Shown here one piece after another: positions 1 through 6,913 of a stretch of 8,733 nt of DNA (position 1 is its first letter; every line of letters starts with the position of its first letter). The stretch comes from Kiritimatiellia bacterium (lineage in GTDB: Bacteria; Verrucomicrobiota; Kiritimatiellia; B70-G9), in the NCBI GenBank assembly GCA_012961745.1, contig DTYT01000275.1, positions 1-8,733 on the forward strand, in the 5' to 3' direction. Under the pieces are notes generated by a model, which made no database searches, was not told where the DNA came from, and saw only the letters and a program-made list of their open reading frames with translations. Position numbers and translations under genes: made by a program.

Positions 1-5
1 AGGTC

Positions 6-33
6 ACTATAGTATGACAACGCACGAATTCAA
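6..33 (-). promoter_or_regulatory. Possible leftward promoter leaving the window
   Basis: On the minus strand a TTGAAT hexamer (33-28) lies 16 bases upstream of TATAGT (11-6). These match the sigma-70 consensus at 4 of 6 and 5 of 6 positions. It would drive a gene to the left of the window, divergent from the lipoprotein-purC operon. The -10 lies within the palindrome ACTATAGT, so it is not strictly directional. The supposed target gene is not visible. Confidence 0.3.
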
Positions 34-126
34 CTGTTCACGTTCCCACGAGACGCTCCCGGAACCACCCGTGCCTCAGCCCGCCGAGCGGGACCCAGAA
101 TGTGTACGGGGCAGCCATAATGGGAT

Positions 127-158
127 TTGACACCCCGCCTGTTCATGTGGCAAATACT
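127..158 (+). promoter_or_regulatory. Weak candidate promoter for the lipoprotein-purC-xerD-rnc operon
   Basis: A perfect -35 hexamer TTGACA (127-132) is followed by an AT-rich CAAATACT (151-158). The -10 match is poor: AATACT fits 4 of 6 but at a 20-base spacing, and the hexamers at 17-18 bases fit worse. It is the only -35-like box upstream of the first gene and lies about 40 bases before the ribosome binding site, so the position is sensible while the motif is weak. The whole stretch 1-196 otherwise shows only a small GC hairpin (80-92, CCCGC/GCGGG) without a T-run. Confidence 0.3.
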
Positions 159-184
159 CCCCGGAAATCGCATACTGGATGGGT

Positions 185-189
185 AGGAG
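185..189 (+). promoter_or_regulatory. Ribosome binding site that decides the lipoprotein start
   Basis: AGGAG lies 7 bases before the ATG at 197. The upstream in-frame ATG at 179 has no comparable site, so 197 is preferred as the start. Confidence 0.65.
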
Positions 190-196
190 CGCAGGA

Positions 197-625
197 ATGC
201 CGCGAAGTGCTGATCAGTCCGGATCCTGGCGGGACCCGCCCTTGTCGGGTAGGGCAGGCCTACACGTGTCCCTGGCTCTCGTTCTCGCGCTGGTACTGGG
301 GGCCTGTTCCAGCAAATGCGCCTGCCGGGGCCCCTTCCTTTTCCGACAGGACATCCGTCAACTGGTCGTGTATGTTCCTGAGCTGGCCGGCTCCTCCTGC
401 GCGGAAGCAGCCCGAGAGACGGTCATGAAACTGGATGGCGTTCTCGGAGCGGCTCCCGACGTGGAGGGACGGACCCTGACGGTCCGCTACGACTCCCGCC
501 GTCTCGCCGCCAGGAATATCGAAAGGACGCTTGCAATGGCTGGGTTCAATGTGGGCGGATTCCCGGTGAACGCCGAAGCACGTGCCAGCCTCCCTGCAGA
601 ATGTACCCAAGGAGAACAGCAATGA
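197..625 (+). CDS. Small lipoprotein with a degenerate HMA-like domain
   Basis: A 142-residue protein from ATG 197; an ATG at 179 would add six residues but lacks a ribosome binding site. A hydrophobic stretch (about residues 24-34) ends in the lipobox LGAC, with Cys37 as the predicted lipidated residue, so the mature protein should be membrane-anchored outside the cytoplasm. Two more cysteines follow at 41 and 43. Residues about 56-119 follow the heavy-metal-associated (HMA, MerP/CopZ-like) pattern: a first strand, GSSC, a helix, LDGV, the strand TLTVRYD, a second helix and AGF. In the family the metal loop is CxxC; here it is C68-A-E-A71, so one thiol is missing. That argues against ordinary copper or mercury binding, unless the N-terminal cysteines contribute. 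Its stop overlaps the purC start (ATGA, 622-625), implying co-expression, but no functional link to purine synthesis is evident. The lipoprotein call is fairly safe; the HMA fold is inferred from pattern. Confidence 0.75.
   Translation: MPRSADQSGSWRDPPLSGRAGLHVSLALVLALVLGACSSKCACRGPFLFRQDIRQLVVYVPELAGSSCAEAARETVMKLDGVLGAAPDVEGRTLTVRYDSRRLAARNIERTLAMAGFNVGGFPVNAEARASLPAECTQGEQQ
609..614 (+). promoter_or_regulatory. Strong purC ribosome binding site inside the lipoprotein gene
   Basis: AAGGAG lies 7 bases before the ATG at 622, within the last codons of the lipoprotein gene. It sets the purC start at 622 rather than at the in-frame ATG at 601. It is the only near-consensus site among the overlapped starts of the window. 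Confidence 0.8.
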
Positions 626-1542
626 GACCCGCCCCGGAGCGTGCCCTGGCGGCCGTCGAGTTCCCGGAAATACGGAAAAGGGCCAGCGGCAAGGTGCGCG
701 AGATTTTCGAACTAGATGACCGTCACCTGCTTATCGTCGCAACTGATCGGATATCCGCCTTTGATTGCATCCTGCCCACTCCGATTCCCGACAAGGGGCG
801 CGTTCTCACGGCGCTTTCTGCCTGGTGGTTTGAGCGGACGCGTGACATCGTACCCAACCACCTGGTCAGTACGGATCCGCTCAGCTTCGATGCGCGACTC
901 GAGAAGTATGGCGATCTCCTTGAAGGTCGGGCCATGGTGGTGAACAGGGCCACGCCCTTCCCGGTGGAATGCGTAGTGCGGGGGTACCTGTCGGGGTCAG
1001 GCTGGAAGGACTACCGCAAGAGCGGCGTGGTCTGTGGAGTACCCTTGCGCGAGGGTTATCGCTTCGCCGACAAACTGGACGCGCCGATCTTTTCTCCTGC
1101 AACCAAAGCGGTCTCGGGCCATGACGAGAACATTTCATTTGAGCGGGTGGTGGAGATGATCGGCCGCGAAACCGCTTACTTCCTCCGGGACCATTCGCTG
1201 GCGATCTACGCCCATGCCGCCCGGCTGGCGGAAGAAAAGGGTATAATAATCGCGGACACCAAATTCGAGTTCGGACGACTGGAAGACGGTCGAATCATTC
1301 TGATTGATGAATTGCTGACGCCGGACAGTTCCCGGTTCTGGCCTGCAGACAGCTACCAGCCCGGCTCCGCCCCCGTATCATTCGACAAGCAGTTCGTCCG
1401 CGATTATCTGGAGAGCACAGGCTGGGACAAGACCCCACCTGCGCCACCCCTGCCGGAAGAGATAGTCGCCAGGACGCGGGCCAAGTACATTGAAGCCTAC
1501 GAAAGAATCACCGGCAAATCCTGGACGACGGCGGATCAATGA
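622..1542 (+). CDS. purC: SAICAR synthase (phosphoribosylaminoimidazole-succinocarboxamide synthase)
   Basis: A 306-residue cytoplasmic enzyme of de novo purine synthesis. It joins CAIR and L-aspartate using ATP to give SAICAR. Family motifs appear in order: SGKVREIF (22-29, N-terminal nucleotide-binding part), TDRISAFD (41-48), RGYLSGSGWKDY (120-131), HDENISFE (167-174), IADTKFEFG (210-218), the signature LIDELLTPDSSRFWP (227-241) and SFDKQFVRDYL (253-263). The length matches the longer, roughly 300-residue class (yeast Ade1-like) rather than the roughly 240-residue E. coli class. All motifs look intact. The start at 622 is set by the strong ribosome binding site and overlaps the lipoprotein stop; its own stop overlaps the xerD start (1539-1542). 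No other purine gene lies in the window. Confidence 0.97.
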   Translation: MRPAPERALAAVEFPEIRKRASGKVREIFELDDRHLLIVATDRISAFDCILPTPIPDKGRVLTALSAWWFERTRDIVPNHLVSTDPLSFDARLEKYGDLLEGRAMVVNRATPFPVECVVRGYLSGSGWKDYRKSGVVCGVPLREGYRFADKLDAPIFSPATKAVSGHDENISFERVVEMIGRETAYFLRDHSLAIYAHAARLAEEKGIIIADTKFEFGRLEDGRIILIDELLTPDSSRFWPADSYQPGSAPVSFDKQFVRDYLESTGWDKTPPAPPLPEEIVARTRAKYIEAYERITGKSWTTADQ

Positions 1543-2444
1543 CCGAGACTTCCCGCTTTGATGCTCTGCTGGACATCTTCTTCAACCATTTGCGACTGGA
1601 ACGCGGACTCCAACCCAATACTGTGAACTCCTATCATGCGGATCTGTCGGATTTCCTGGGCTTCCTGGAAAACCGCGGTATCCCCAGCCTCAACGATCTA
1701 CGCAGGGAACACATCACGGATTTTCTTTTCGCTGAGAAGAAGCGGGGGATGTCCGTCGCCACTCTTTCCCGCCGGCTCGTAGCAATAAAGGTTTTCCTTC
1801 GATTCCTTTCCGGAGAGGCCCTGCTGGCGCGCAATGTAGCCGAGTCAATGGATTCGCCGCGCCTCGAAAAGATCCTGCCCTCGGTGCTTACCCAGTCCGA
1901 AGTCGATCGCCTGCTCCGGGCCCCGGACCCTCGTACACCGATCGGCAGCCGCGACCGCGCCATTCTTGAGACCCTGTATGCCACGGGCCTGCGCGTTTCC
2001 GAACTCGCCTCTCTGAAGCTGAGTGATCTGCGTCTGGACGAGGGTTATGTGCGTTGTGTGGGCAAGGGGGCCAAGGAACGGGTCGTTCCGCTGGGGGGAC
2101 GTGCGGTGGAAAGTCTCCGTGCATATCTCGATAGCGGCCGGCCGCAGCTCGCCGGTCACAGCCTGACGCCGGAACTCTTTCTCACCCGGCGCCGCAAGCC
2201 TTTCACCCGACAAGGATTGTGGAAGCTGGTCCGCAAGTATGCCCGGAAGGCGCGTATCACGCGTCCCTTTTCGCCCCACACGCTTCGCCACTCCTTCGCC
2301 AGTCACCTCCTGGCCCATGGGGCCCCTCTGCGCGTAATCCAAGAAATGCTGGGACACGCGGACATCGCGACCACCCAAGTCTACACCCACGTGGATCGTA
2401 CCCGTCTTACACAGGTACATCGACGCCACCATCCGCGCGCATGA
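1539..2444 (+). CDS. xerD: Site-specific tyrosine recombinase XerD
   Basis: A 301-residue tyrosine recombinase. With XerC, XerD resolves chromosome dimers at dif under FtsK control. Residues about 5-90 form the N-terminal SAM-like core-binding domain, and about 110-295 the catalytic domain. All six active-site residues are visible: Arg152 (TGLRVSEL), Lys176 (GKGAKE), His247 and Arg250 (HTLRHSFA), His273 (LGHADI) and the nucleophile Tyr282 (VYTHVD). Their spacing mirrors E. coli XerD closely. The C-terminal tail VHRRHHPRA resembles XerD tails (HPRA ending), which favours XerD over XerC. The start ATG overlaps the purC stop; no good ribosome binding site precedes it, so translation probably couples to purC. 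No integrase context, attachment site or dif site was seen, which supports a housekeeping role. Family certain; XerD versus XerC likely. Confidence 0.93.
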   Translation: MTETSRFDALLDIFFNHLRLERGLQPNTVNSYHADLSDFLGFLENRGIPSLNDLRREHITDFLFAEKKRGMSVATLSRRLVAIKVFLRFLSGEALLARNVAESMDSPRLEKILPSVLTQSEVDRLLRAPDPRTPIGSRDRAILETLYATGLRVSELASLKLSDLRLDEGYVRCVGKGAKERVVPLGGRAVESLRAYLDSGRPQLAGHSLTPELFLTRRRKPFTRQGLWKLVRKYARKARITRPFSPHTLRHSFASHLLAHGAPLRVIQEMLGHADIATTQVYTHVDRTRLTQVHRRHHPRA

Positions 2445-3166
2445 AAGGACAATATGCAGAGCTGGAGAAGAAGCTCGGACGCCGCTTCCGGAACAAGGCC
2501 CTGATGGAAGCCGCGCTTACGCATCCTTCGTCCGGCCGCTGCGCCGGGAGTTCCCGTGAAGGCTACGAGCGGCTCGAGTTCCTGGGGGATGCCGCGCTTG
2601 CCCTAGTGGCCGCTGAACATCTCTTCACGACATATCCCTCGATGAGCGAGGGGGAGATGACACGGTTGCGAAGCTTCCTTACCAGCGCGCGGATGCTCAA
2701 GAAGGTGGCGCAGGAAATCTCCCTGCAGACACACCTTTCCCTCGGGCCACGGGAGCGGTCGTTCTCTCTCTTGCGTACCTCCATTCTCCCCGATGCCCTG
2801 GAGGCACTTCTCGGTGCCGCATATCTCGATGGGGGGATAAAGGCCGTGCGTAAGATATTCCAGCACCTTGTAGCGCCCCGCCTGGCCGATCTTTCCCTCA
2901 CCGATCTGCCTTCCAACCCCAAGGGTGAGCTGCAGGAATATCTCCAGAAAAAGGGTCGCCCCCTTCCGGTATACACGGTGGTCAGCGTAGAAGGTCCCCA
3001 ACACCAGCCCACTTACACCGTGGAAGTCAGGCTGGAGGGACGGATGGCCGGCCGGGGAAAGGCTGGAACCAAGCGGGAAGCCGAGGCGCGGGCCGCCGCG
3101 GATGCGCTGAACAGGCTGGCGAGCAGACTGCCAGGCGAGCAGTCCGGGGGCCGGGGAAAAGGGTAA
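2441..3166 (+). CDS. rnc: Ribonuclease III
   Basis: A 241-residue double-strand-specific endoribonuclease that processes rRNA precursors and structured mRNAs as a dimer. Residues about 5-150 are the catalytic domain with the signature ERLEFLGDAAL (43-53); Glu46 and Asp50, then Asp118 and Glu121 (LPDALEALLGAAYLDGG), supply the metal ligands. Residues about 159-228 form the double-stranded RNA-binding domain (NPKGELQEYLQ ... GKAGTKREAEARAAADAL). Oddities: the usual Asn before the signature is Tyr42, the usual Ser after GD is Ala51, and the GKGE...GGR segment reads GPRERSFSLLR, so this is a somewhat divergent copy with an intact active site. The ATG overlaps the xerD stop and has no ribosome binding site, pointing to translational coupling. 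The reading frame stays open far upstream (to 2219), but that part shadows xerD. The stop abuts the smc stop on the opposite strand. Confidence 0.95.
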   Translation: MKGQYAELEKKLGRRFRNKALMEAALTHPSSGRCAGSSREGYERLEFLGDAALALVAAEHLFTTYPSMSEGEMTRLRSFLTSARMLKKVAQEISLQTHLSLGPRERSFSLLRTSILPDALEALLGAAYLDGGIKAVRKIFQHLVAPRLADLSLTDLPSNPKGELQEYLQKKGRPLPVYTVVSVEGPQHQPTYTVEVRLEGRMAGRGKAGTKREAEARAAADALNRLASRLPGEQSGGRGKG

Positions 3167-6100
3167 TCAGCTCAGGGCCGCGGAAGCCGCCGTGGCCAGC
3201 CTCACCGAAATGAGCCTGGATACTCCGTCCTCCTCCATCGTGATCCCGTACAGGGTATCGGCCTCACTGACCGTACGCCGGTTATGACTTATCACAATAA
3301 ATTGTGCATTCTCCAGAAGGCCTCTCAGCACACCGATGAATCGCTGGATATTGGCGTCGTCTAAGGCTGCATCCAGTTCGTCCAGCAGACAGAAAGGACT
3401 GCGTCGCACCTGGTACAGGGCAAACAGCAACGCCACGGCCGCCAGCGTCCTTTCACCGCCCGACAACAGGGATATCGACTGAAGTTTCTTTCCCGGTGGA
3501 CTGGCAATTATTTCCACACCGGATTCGAGTACATCCTGCTCGTCCACCAACAGCAGTTTCGCGTGTCCGCCTCCGAAAAGACTCTTGAAAAGCTGACGGA
3601 AATTCCGGTCAACCTGGGCGAATGTGGAGAGGAACTTGTCACGGGTGATCCGGTTGATTCGATTGATCAGCTCCATCAACCGTTTCCGCGAGTTGACCAG
3701 ATCCTGCTGCTGGGCTGTGAGGAATCCGTAACGCTGCTTGAGCTCCTCGACTTCCTTGAGCGCCACCAGATTGACCGGACCCATAGAATCCAGCCGGGCG
3801 CGGATCTCCGCAATCTCGGCCTCCACGGCTTCAGTGGTAAGGACGCGGCCATCCTTCCCTTCCGGAGTCGCAGCCTCCAGTATTTCCGCCTCGGCGGCGT
3901 GATACTCGGAACGGAGACGCTCCAGCAGGGAGTCCCGCTGCATGCGTACTTCCGTTATGCGGACCTCCGTTGACGCCGCTGCTGAAGACACGGACTCCAG
4001 ACGACTTTTCCTCTGCTGAATATCCTCGTGAATCCGTTGCAGCGCCGCCTCCTGGCCGCGGCGATTCTCCTTCAGCAAAGTGATTTCCTGTTCCCCTTTC
4101 CGAAGGGCCTCCTCCAATCGCGATATGAGCGAGGCGGCCTCGGCGGCCTCGGCCTCCAGCGAAACGATCCGCGCGTCCCTCTCTCGGGCATCCAGGCTCC
4201 TGCCCGAAAGAACGTGGCCCATTTCCTCCTGCTGCCGCTCGAGACGCTCTATCTCGGCCGCCACATTGCGCATTGCGACCTCGGCCTCAGCCGCTTCCAG
4301 ACGTCTCCGGGTAAGCTCCGCGACCACGGAGCTCCGTTGCTGCTCCATCCTCCGGATCTCGCGGTTCAGCTCTCCGACACGCTTCTGGATCTCTGCCTGC
4401 CGCCGGTTGCATTCTTCCTGTTCCCGGCGCAGGCGTTCCCGCTCATCCTCCTCTACACCGACCCGCACCGATGCCAGTTCGAATTCCACGGTCTCACATC
4501 GCTTTCTGGCTTCCGCAGCCTGCTCTGTGACCACCTTGCATTCGCCTTCGGTCAATGCCAGTTCATGCCGGGCCACCGCCACCGCTTCCTCCCGCTGGGC
4601 GACCTCGCTCAACACACGTTCCCTCTCGGCTTGCAGCAACTCCAGCCGGGAATTACAATCCGCTAAGAGTTCGTCACACTCCTGCAGTTCCCTCTCCAGT
4701 CTGTGTTGAAGATGTCGACACGCCGCCCCGTCACCTGGATCCTCCCCCGGCACCCAGATCTCGATGCTGCCCCCCGGCCGCACTACAACGCCGTCTGCAG
4801 TCACATATACAATGCCGTCGAGTACTGGGTATGGGACCTCCTGCAACGACTCAACCACCCGCACCCGCCCTATCATGCGCATCACCAGGTCGGATACCCG
4901 CTCCGGATATCTCACATGTGACATCAGCGGCTCACCCGCACCATCAGGCACCACCGTTCCGGCGGACAGCTCGGCGCGCGCAGCCACGATCCGCAGTGCA
5001 CCAATTGGATCCCTGTCCGCAACCTCGGCCAGAGAGCGGGCCTGCGATTCGGATTCCAACACCAGTGCATCCGCCCAGGAATGCAATACCGCGTCGAACG
5101 CCGTTCGGTAACGCTCATCTACTTGGAGCAGATCGCCCAGGACTCCCACCACGCCCCCGCCCTGCCTACCACGCCCTAGTCTCTCTATGACGACGCGCTG
5201 CGCCTCCGCCGGCCGCGATGCGGCGATTTGCACCGCCTCAAGCCGCCCTTCCAGTGCCTGTCGGGCCGATTCCTGGCGCGCGCGCTCCTCGCGCAGAGAG
5301 GCTATCTCCGTCTCAAGGGACTGTAATCTGCTCCGGACCTCGCCCAACTGCTCCTCCCGGCGGACCAGTTCCTTGCGCGCGGCATCCATCTGACGCGCAA
5401 GTGATTCGACTTCCCGCTGCAACGACTCCGAGGCCCGGCGAGTCTCTACTCTCTCCGCCTGGAGGCGCTCATAGCGCACCACGCGATTACGCTCCGAAGC
5501 CTCCAGCTCCATGAGTGCGTTGTGAAGCTGGGCGGTCCGACTTTCCCAGATCCACCCGTTCGTCCTTGACCGCCCGCATCTCTTCCTGCAGCGCCAGGAG
5601 CCTTTTCTCCATCGCGGCCAGACGCTCGGCCTCCGCGCGGTATGCTCTGTCCGCCTTCCCCGTCCGGCCTTCCCGCTCAGCGAGCTCCCGTCGCAGAGCG
5701 GCCAGTTTCTCACCAACCTCCCGGCGGCGGCGTTCGGCCACTTCGGCGTCCTGCCGGTCCCGGTCGGCCAGCCGACGAAGTTCCTCCATGCGTTCTCGGC
5801 ACATCTGGATGGTGTGCCGGGCATTTTCAATCCGGGCCTGACTGCGTACTACCTGGGTCATCCGTTCCGACAGGATACGCTCCAGGTTTCCCGCCTCCTT
5901 CCGCAGATTCTCCGCTTCGGCTTCTCGGGCCGACAGCTCGGCCTTTTGAGCTTCAACCTGCTCTGCCAGCCGGGCCCGCTGAAGCTCCAGCTTCCGGAGT
6001 TCTCCATTCAGACCCTCAAGCTGAAGTCGTCCCAACCACAGCTCCAGTGACCGCAACCTTCGCTGAAACGCCTGATAGCGGCGCGCCTTTCCCGCCTGGC

Positions 6101-6719
6101 GCTGCAAAGAAATCATCTGGCGCTTCACTTCGCGGATGATGTCAGCCACACGGAGCAGATTCTCCTCCACCCGCTGCAGTTTCCGGACCGCCTCTCTTTT
6201 GTCGGCCTTGTACCGGGTGATACCACTGGCCTCCTCAAAGGCCGCCCGACGCTCCTCCGCCCGCGCGCTGAGAATCTGGTCTATGCGCCCCTGTTCGAGA
6301 ATGGCGTACGAGTTGTAACCTATACCGGTATCCATGAAGAGGCGCTGGATGTCCTTCAGGCGGCATGGATTGCGGTTGATGAAATACTGGCCCTCGCCGG
6401 AGCGGAGAACCCGCCGGGTAATGGTCACCTCGTTGAACTCCAGTCCCAGTACGTCTTCGCAGTCGGCAAGCGTCAGACTGACCTCCGCCATTCCCATGGG
6501 CTTGCGTCTCTCGGTACCCTTGAAAATACAATCCTCCATCTTCTCACCCCGGAGGGACTTGACGCTCTGTTCGCCCAAAACCCAGCGCACAGCATCCACG
6601 ATGTTGCTTTTCCCGCACCCATTGGGCCCCACAATGGCGGTCATTCCGGGCCCGAACTCAATCCTGGTCGGCTCGGCAAAGCTTTTGAAACCCTGCAGCT
6701 CTATCCGTTTGAGATACAT
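3167..6719 (-). CDS. smc: Chromosome partition protein SMC, frame interrupted once
   Basis: SMC is the ATPase of the bacterial condensin that, with ScpA and ScpB, organises chromosomes. Reading from ATG 6719, residues 1-391 precede a frame break at about 5546; resuming one base later gives 792 more residues. The joined length of about 1183 is normal for the family. The N-terminal head has Walker A GPNGCGKSN (31-39), SLRGEKMEDCIF and EQGRID. Then come a coiled coil (about 170-510), a hinge (about 521-656, GVVGVLGDLL to VTADGVVVRPGG), a returning coiled coil, and the C-terminal head with signature LSGGE (1085-1089), Walker B FCLLDELDAALDD (from 1109, catalytic Glu1114) and the SHNRRT switch (His1145). 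All ATPase motifs are intact, so only the break threatens function. As written, translation would stop at 5487 after 410 residues, leaving the hinge and second head unmade. SMC identity is certain; whether the gene is really broken is not. Confidence 0.95.
3176..3197 (+). other. GC-rich hairpin just after the rnc stop, inside the smc end
   Basis: GCGG (3180-3183) pairs with CCGC (3187-3190) around an AAG loop. Flanking GGCC blocks (3176-3179, 3194-3197) can extend the stem past a 3-base bulge. It starts 10 bases after the rnc stop and encodes the alanine-rich tail of SMC. No T-run follows on either strand, so it is not a standard intrinsic terminator; it may only reflect GC-rich alanine codons. 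Confidence 0.2.
5540..5549 (-). other. Frameshift point in smc at a GGGAAA run
   Basis: On the minus strand the codons CTG GGA AAG TCG (5549-5538) continue in a frame that gives low-quality sequence and stops at 5487. Removing one G of GGG (5547-5545) gives CTG GAA AGT CGG and leads straight into LESRTAQLHNALMELE, typical coiled-coil sequence. Upstream of this point only the first frame looks like a coiled coil; the second frame there is Trp- and Arg-rich shadow sequence. This confines the shift to within a few codons of 5546. Dropping one A of AAA would also restore the frame. Confidence 0.85.
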
Positions 6720-6748
6720 AGTGTCTTCTTTGATGTTATTTCTTTCCT

Positions 6749-6766
6749 TGACAACATTGTCACAAT
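6749..6766. promoter_or_regulatory. Overlapping palindromes at the smc transcription start (candidate operator)
   Basis: TGACAA-CA-TTGTCA (6749-6762) is a perfect inverted repeat with a 2-base centre. Overlapping it, ATTGT-C-ACAAT (6756-6766) is a second perfect pair of arms. Together they cover the smc -10 box and the predicted start of transcription, a position where a bound repressor would block initiation. A third half-site, TGACAA (6785-6790), coincides with the smc -35 box. I do not recognise the cognate regulator. Confidence 0.45.
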
Positions 6767-6790
6767 ATCATGCGCAGGAGTTATTGACAA
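6762..6790 (-). promoter_or_regulatory. smc promoter, extended -10 type
   Basis: Reading the minus strand, TTGTCA (6790-6785, 5 of 6 to consensus) is followed after exactly 17 bases by TATTGT (6767-6762, 4 of 6). The TG one base ahead of the -10 makes it an extended -10 promoter. Transcription would start near 6755, leaving a leader of about 35 bases before the smc ATG at 6719. Only a weak AGAAG lies at a useful ribosome-binding distance; the better AAGGA (6749-6745) is too far upstream. Confidence 0.55.
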
Positions 6791-6913
6791 CCCCAATAAA
6801 TAGAAAAAAATGCGCAGGTAGGCGGCCCGGCCACGGCAAGCAGTGGCGGGAGGGCGTTGTTCACTTTCAGGGGAGTACGGGGGGCGGCGAGGAAGGAAAA
6901 GACGGAAACCGCG

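Larger units (their letters stand above)
6748..6818 (+). repeat. Two-part module present twice: TTGACAAC ... ATGCGCAGG
   Basis: TTGACAAC occurs at 6748-6755 and 6784-6791. ATGCGCAGG occurs at 6770-6778 and 6810-6818. Each copy keeps the same order and orientation, with inner gaps of 14 and 18 bases of unrelated, AT-rich sequence. The repeat fills the core of the smc/M20 intergenic region. It could be an old duplication of a control element or paired protein-binding sites. On the plus strand each TTGACA could be a -35 box for the M20 gene, but no convincing -10 lies 16-18 bases downstream of either. Confidence 0.6.

Noticed and set aside
80..92. Perfect CCCGC-CGA-GCGGG hairpin near the left edge, a possible terminator
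   Set aside because: Only a 5-base stem and no following T-run, so it does not fit an intrinsic terminator.
14..130. Small plus-strand reading frame of 38 codons at the left edge, also open to the window start
   Set aside because: No ribosome binding site and no recognisable protein features. It could be the tail of an upstream gene, but nothing supports this.
1845..2432. Minus-strand frame of 195 codons opposite xerD
   Set aside because: No family features and no ribosome binding site; xerD has all catalytic residues on the plus strand.
1539..2444. Tyrosine recombinase as a sign of an integrated mobile element
   Set aside because: Close match to housekeeping XerD in residue spacing and C-terminal tail, embedded in an operon of core genes, with no attachment repeats or phage genes nearby.
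4028..5190. Long plus-strand reading frames of about 210 codons opposite smc
   Set aside because: They are rich in Arg, Ser, Pro and Leu, as expected for antisense frames of a GC-rich coiled-coil gene. smc on the other strand has full family motifs.
6848..6884. Four G-tracts in the M20 leader, a possible G-quadruplex
   Set aside because: The middle loop is 15 bases long, beyond the usual limit of about 7, and G-rich runs are expected at this base composition.
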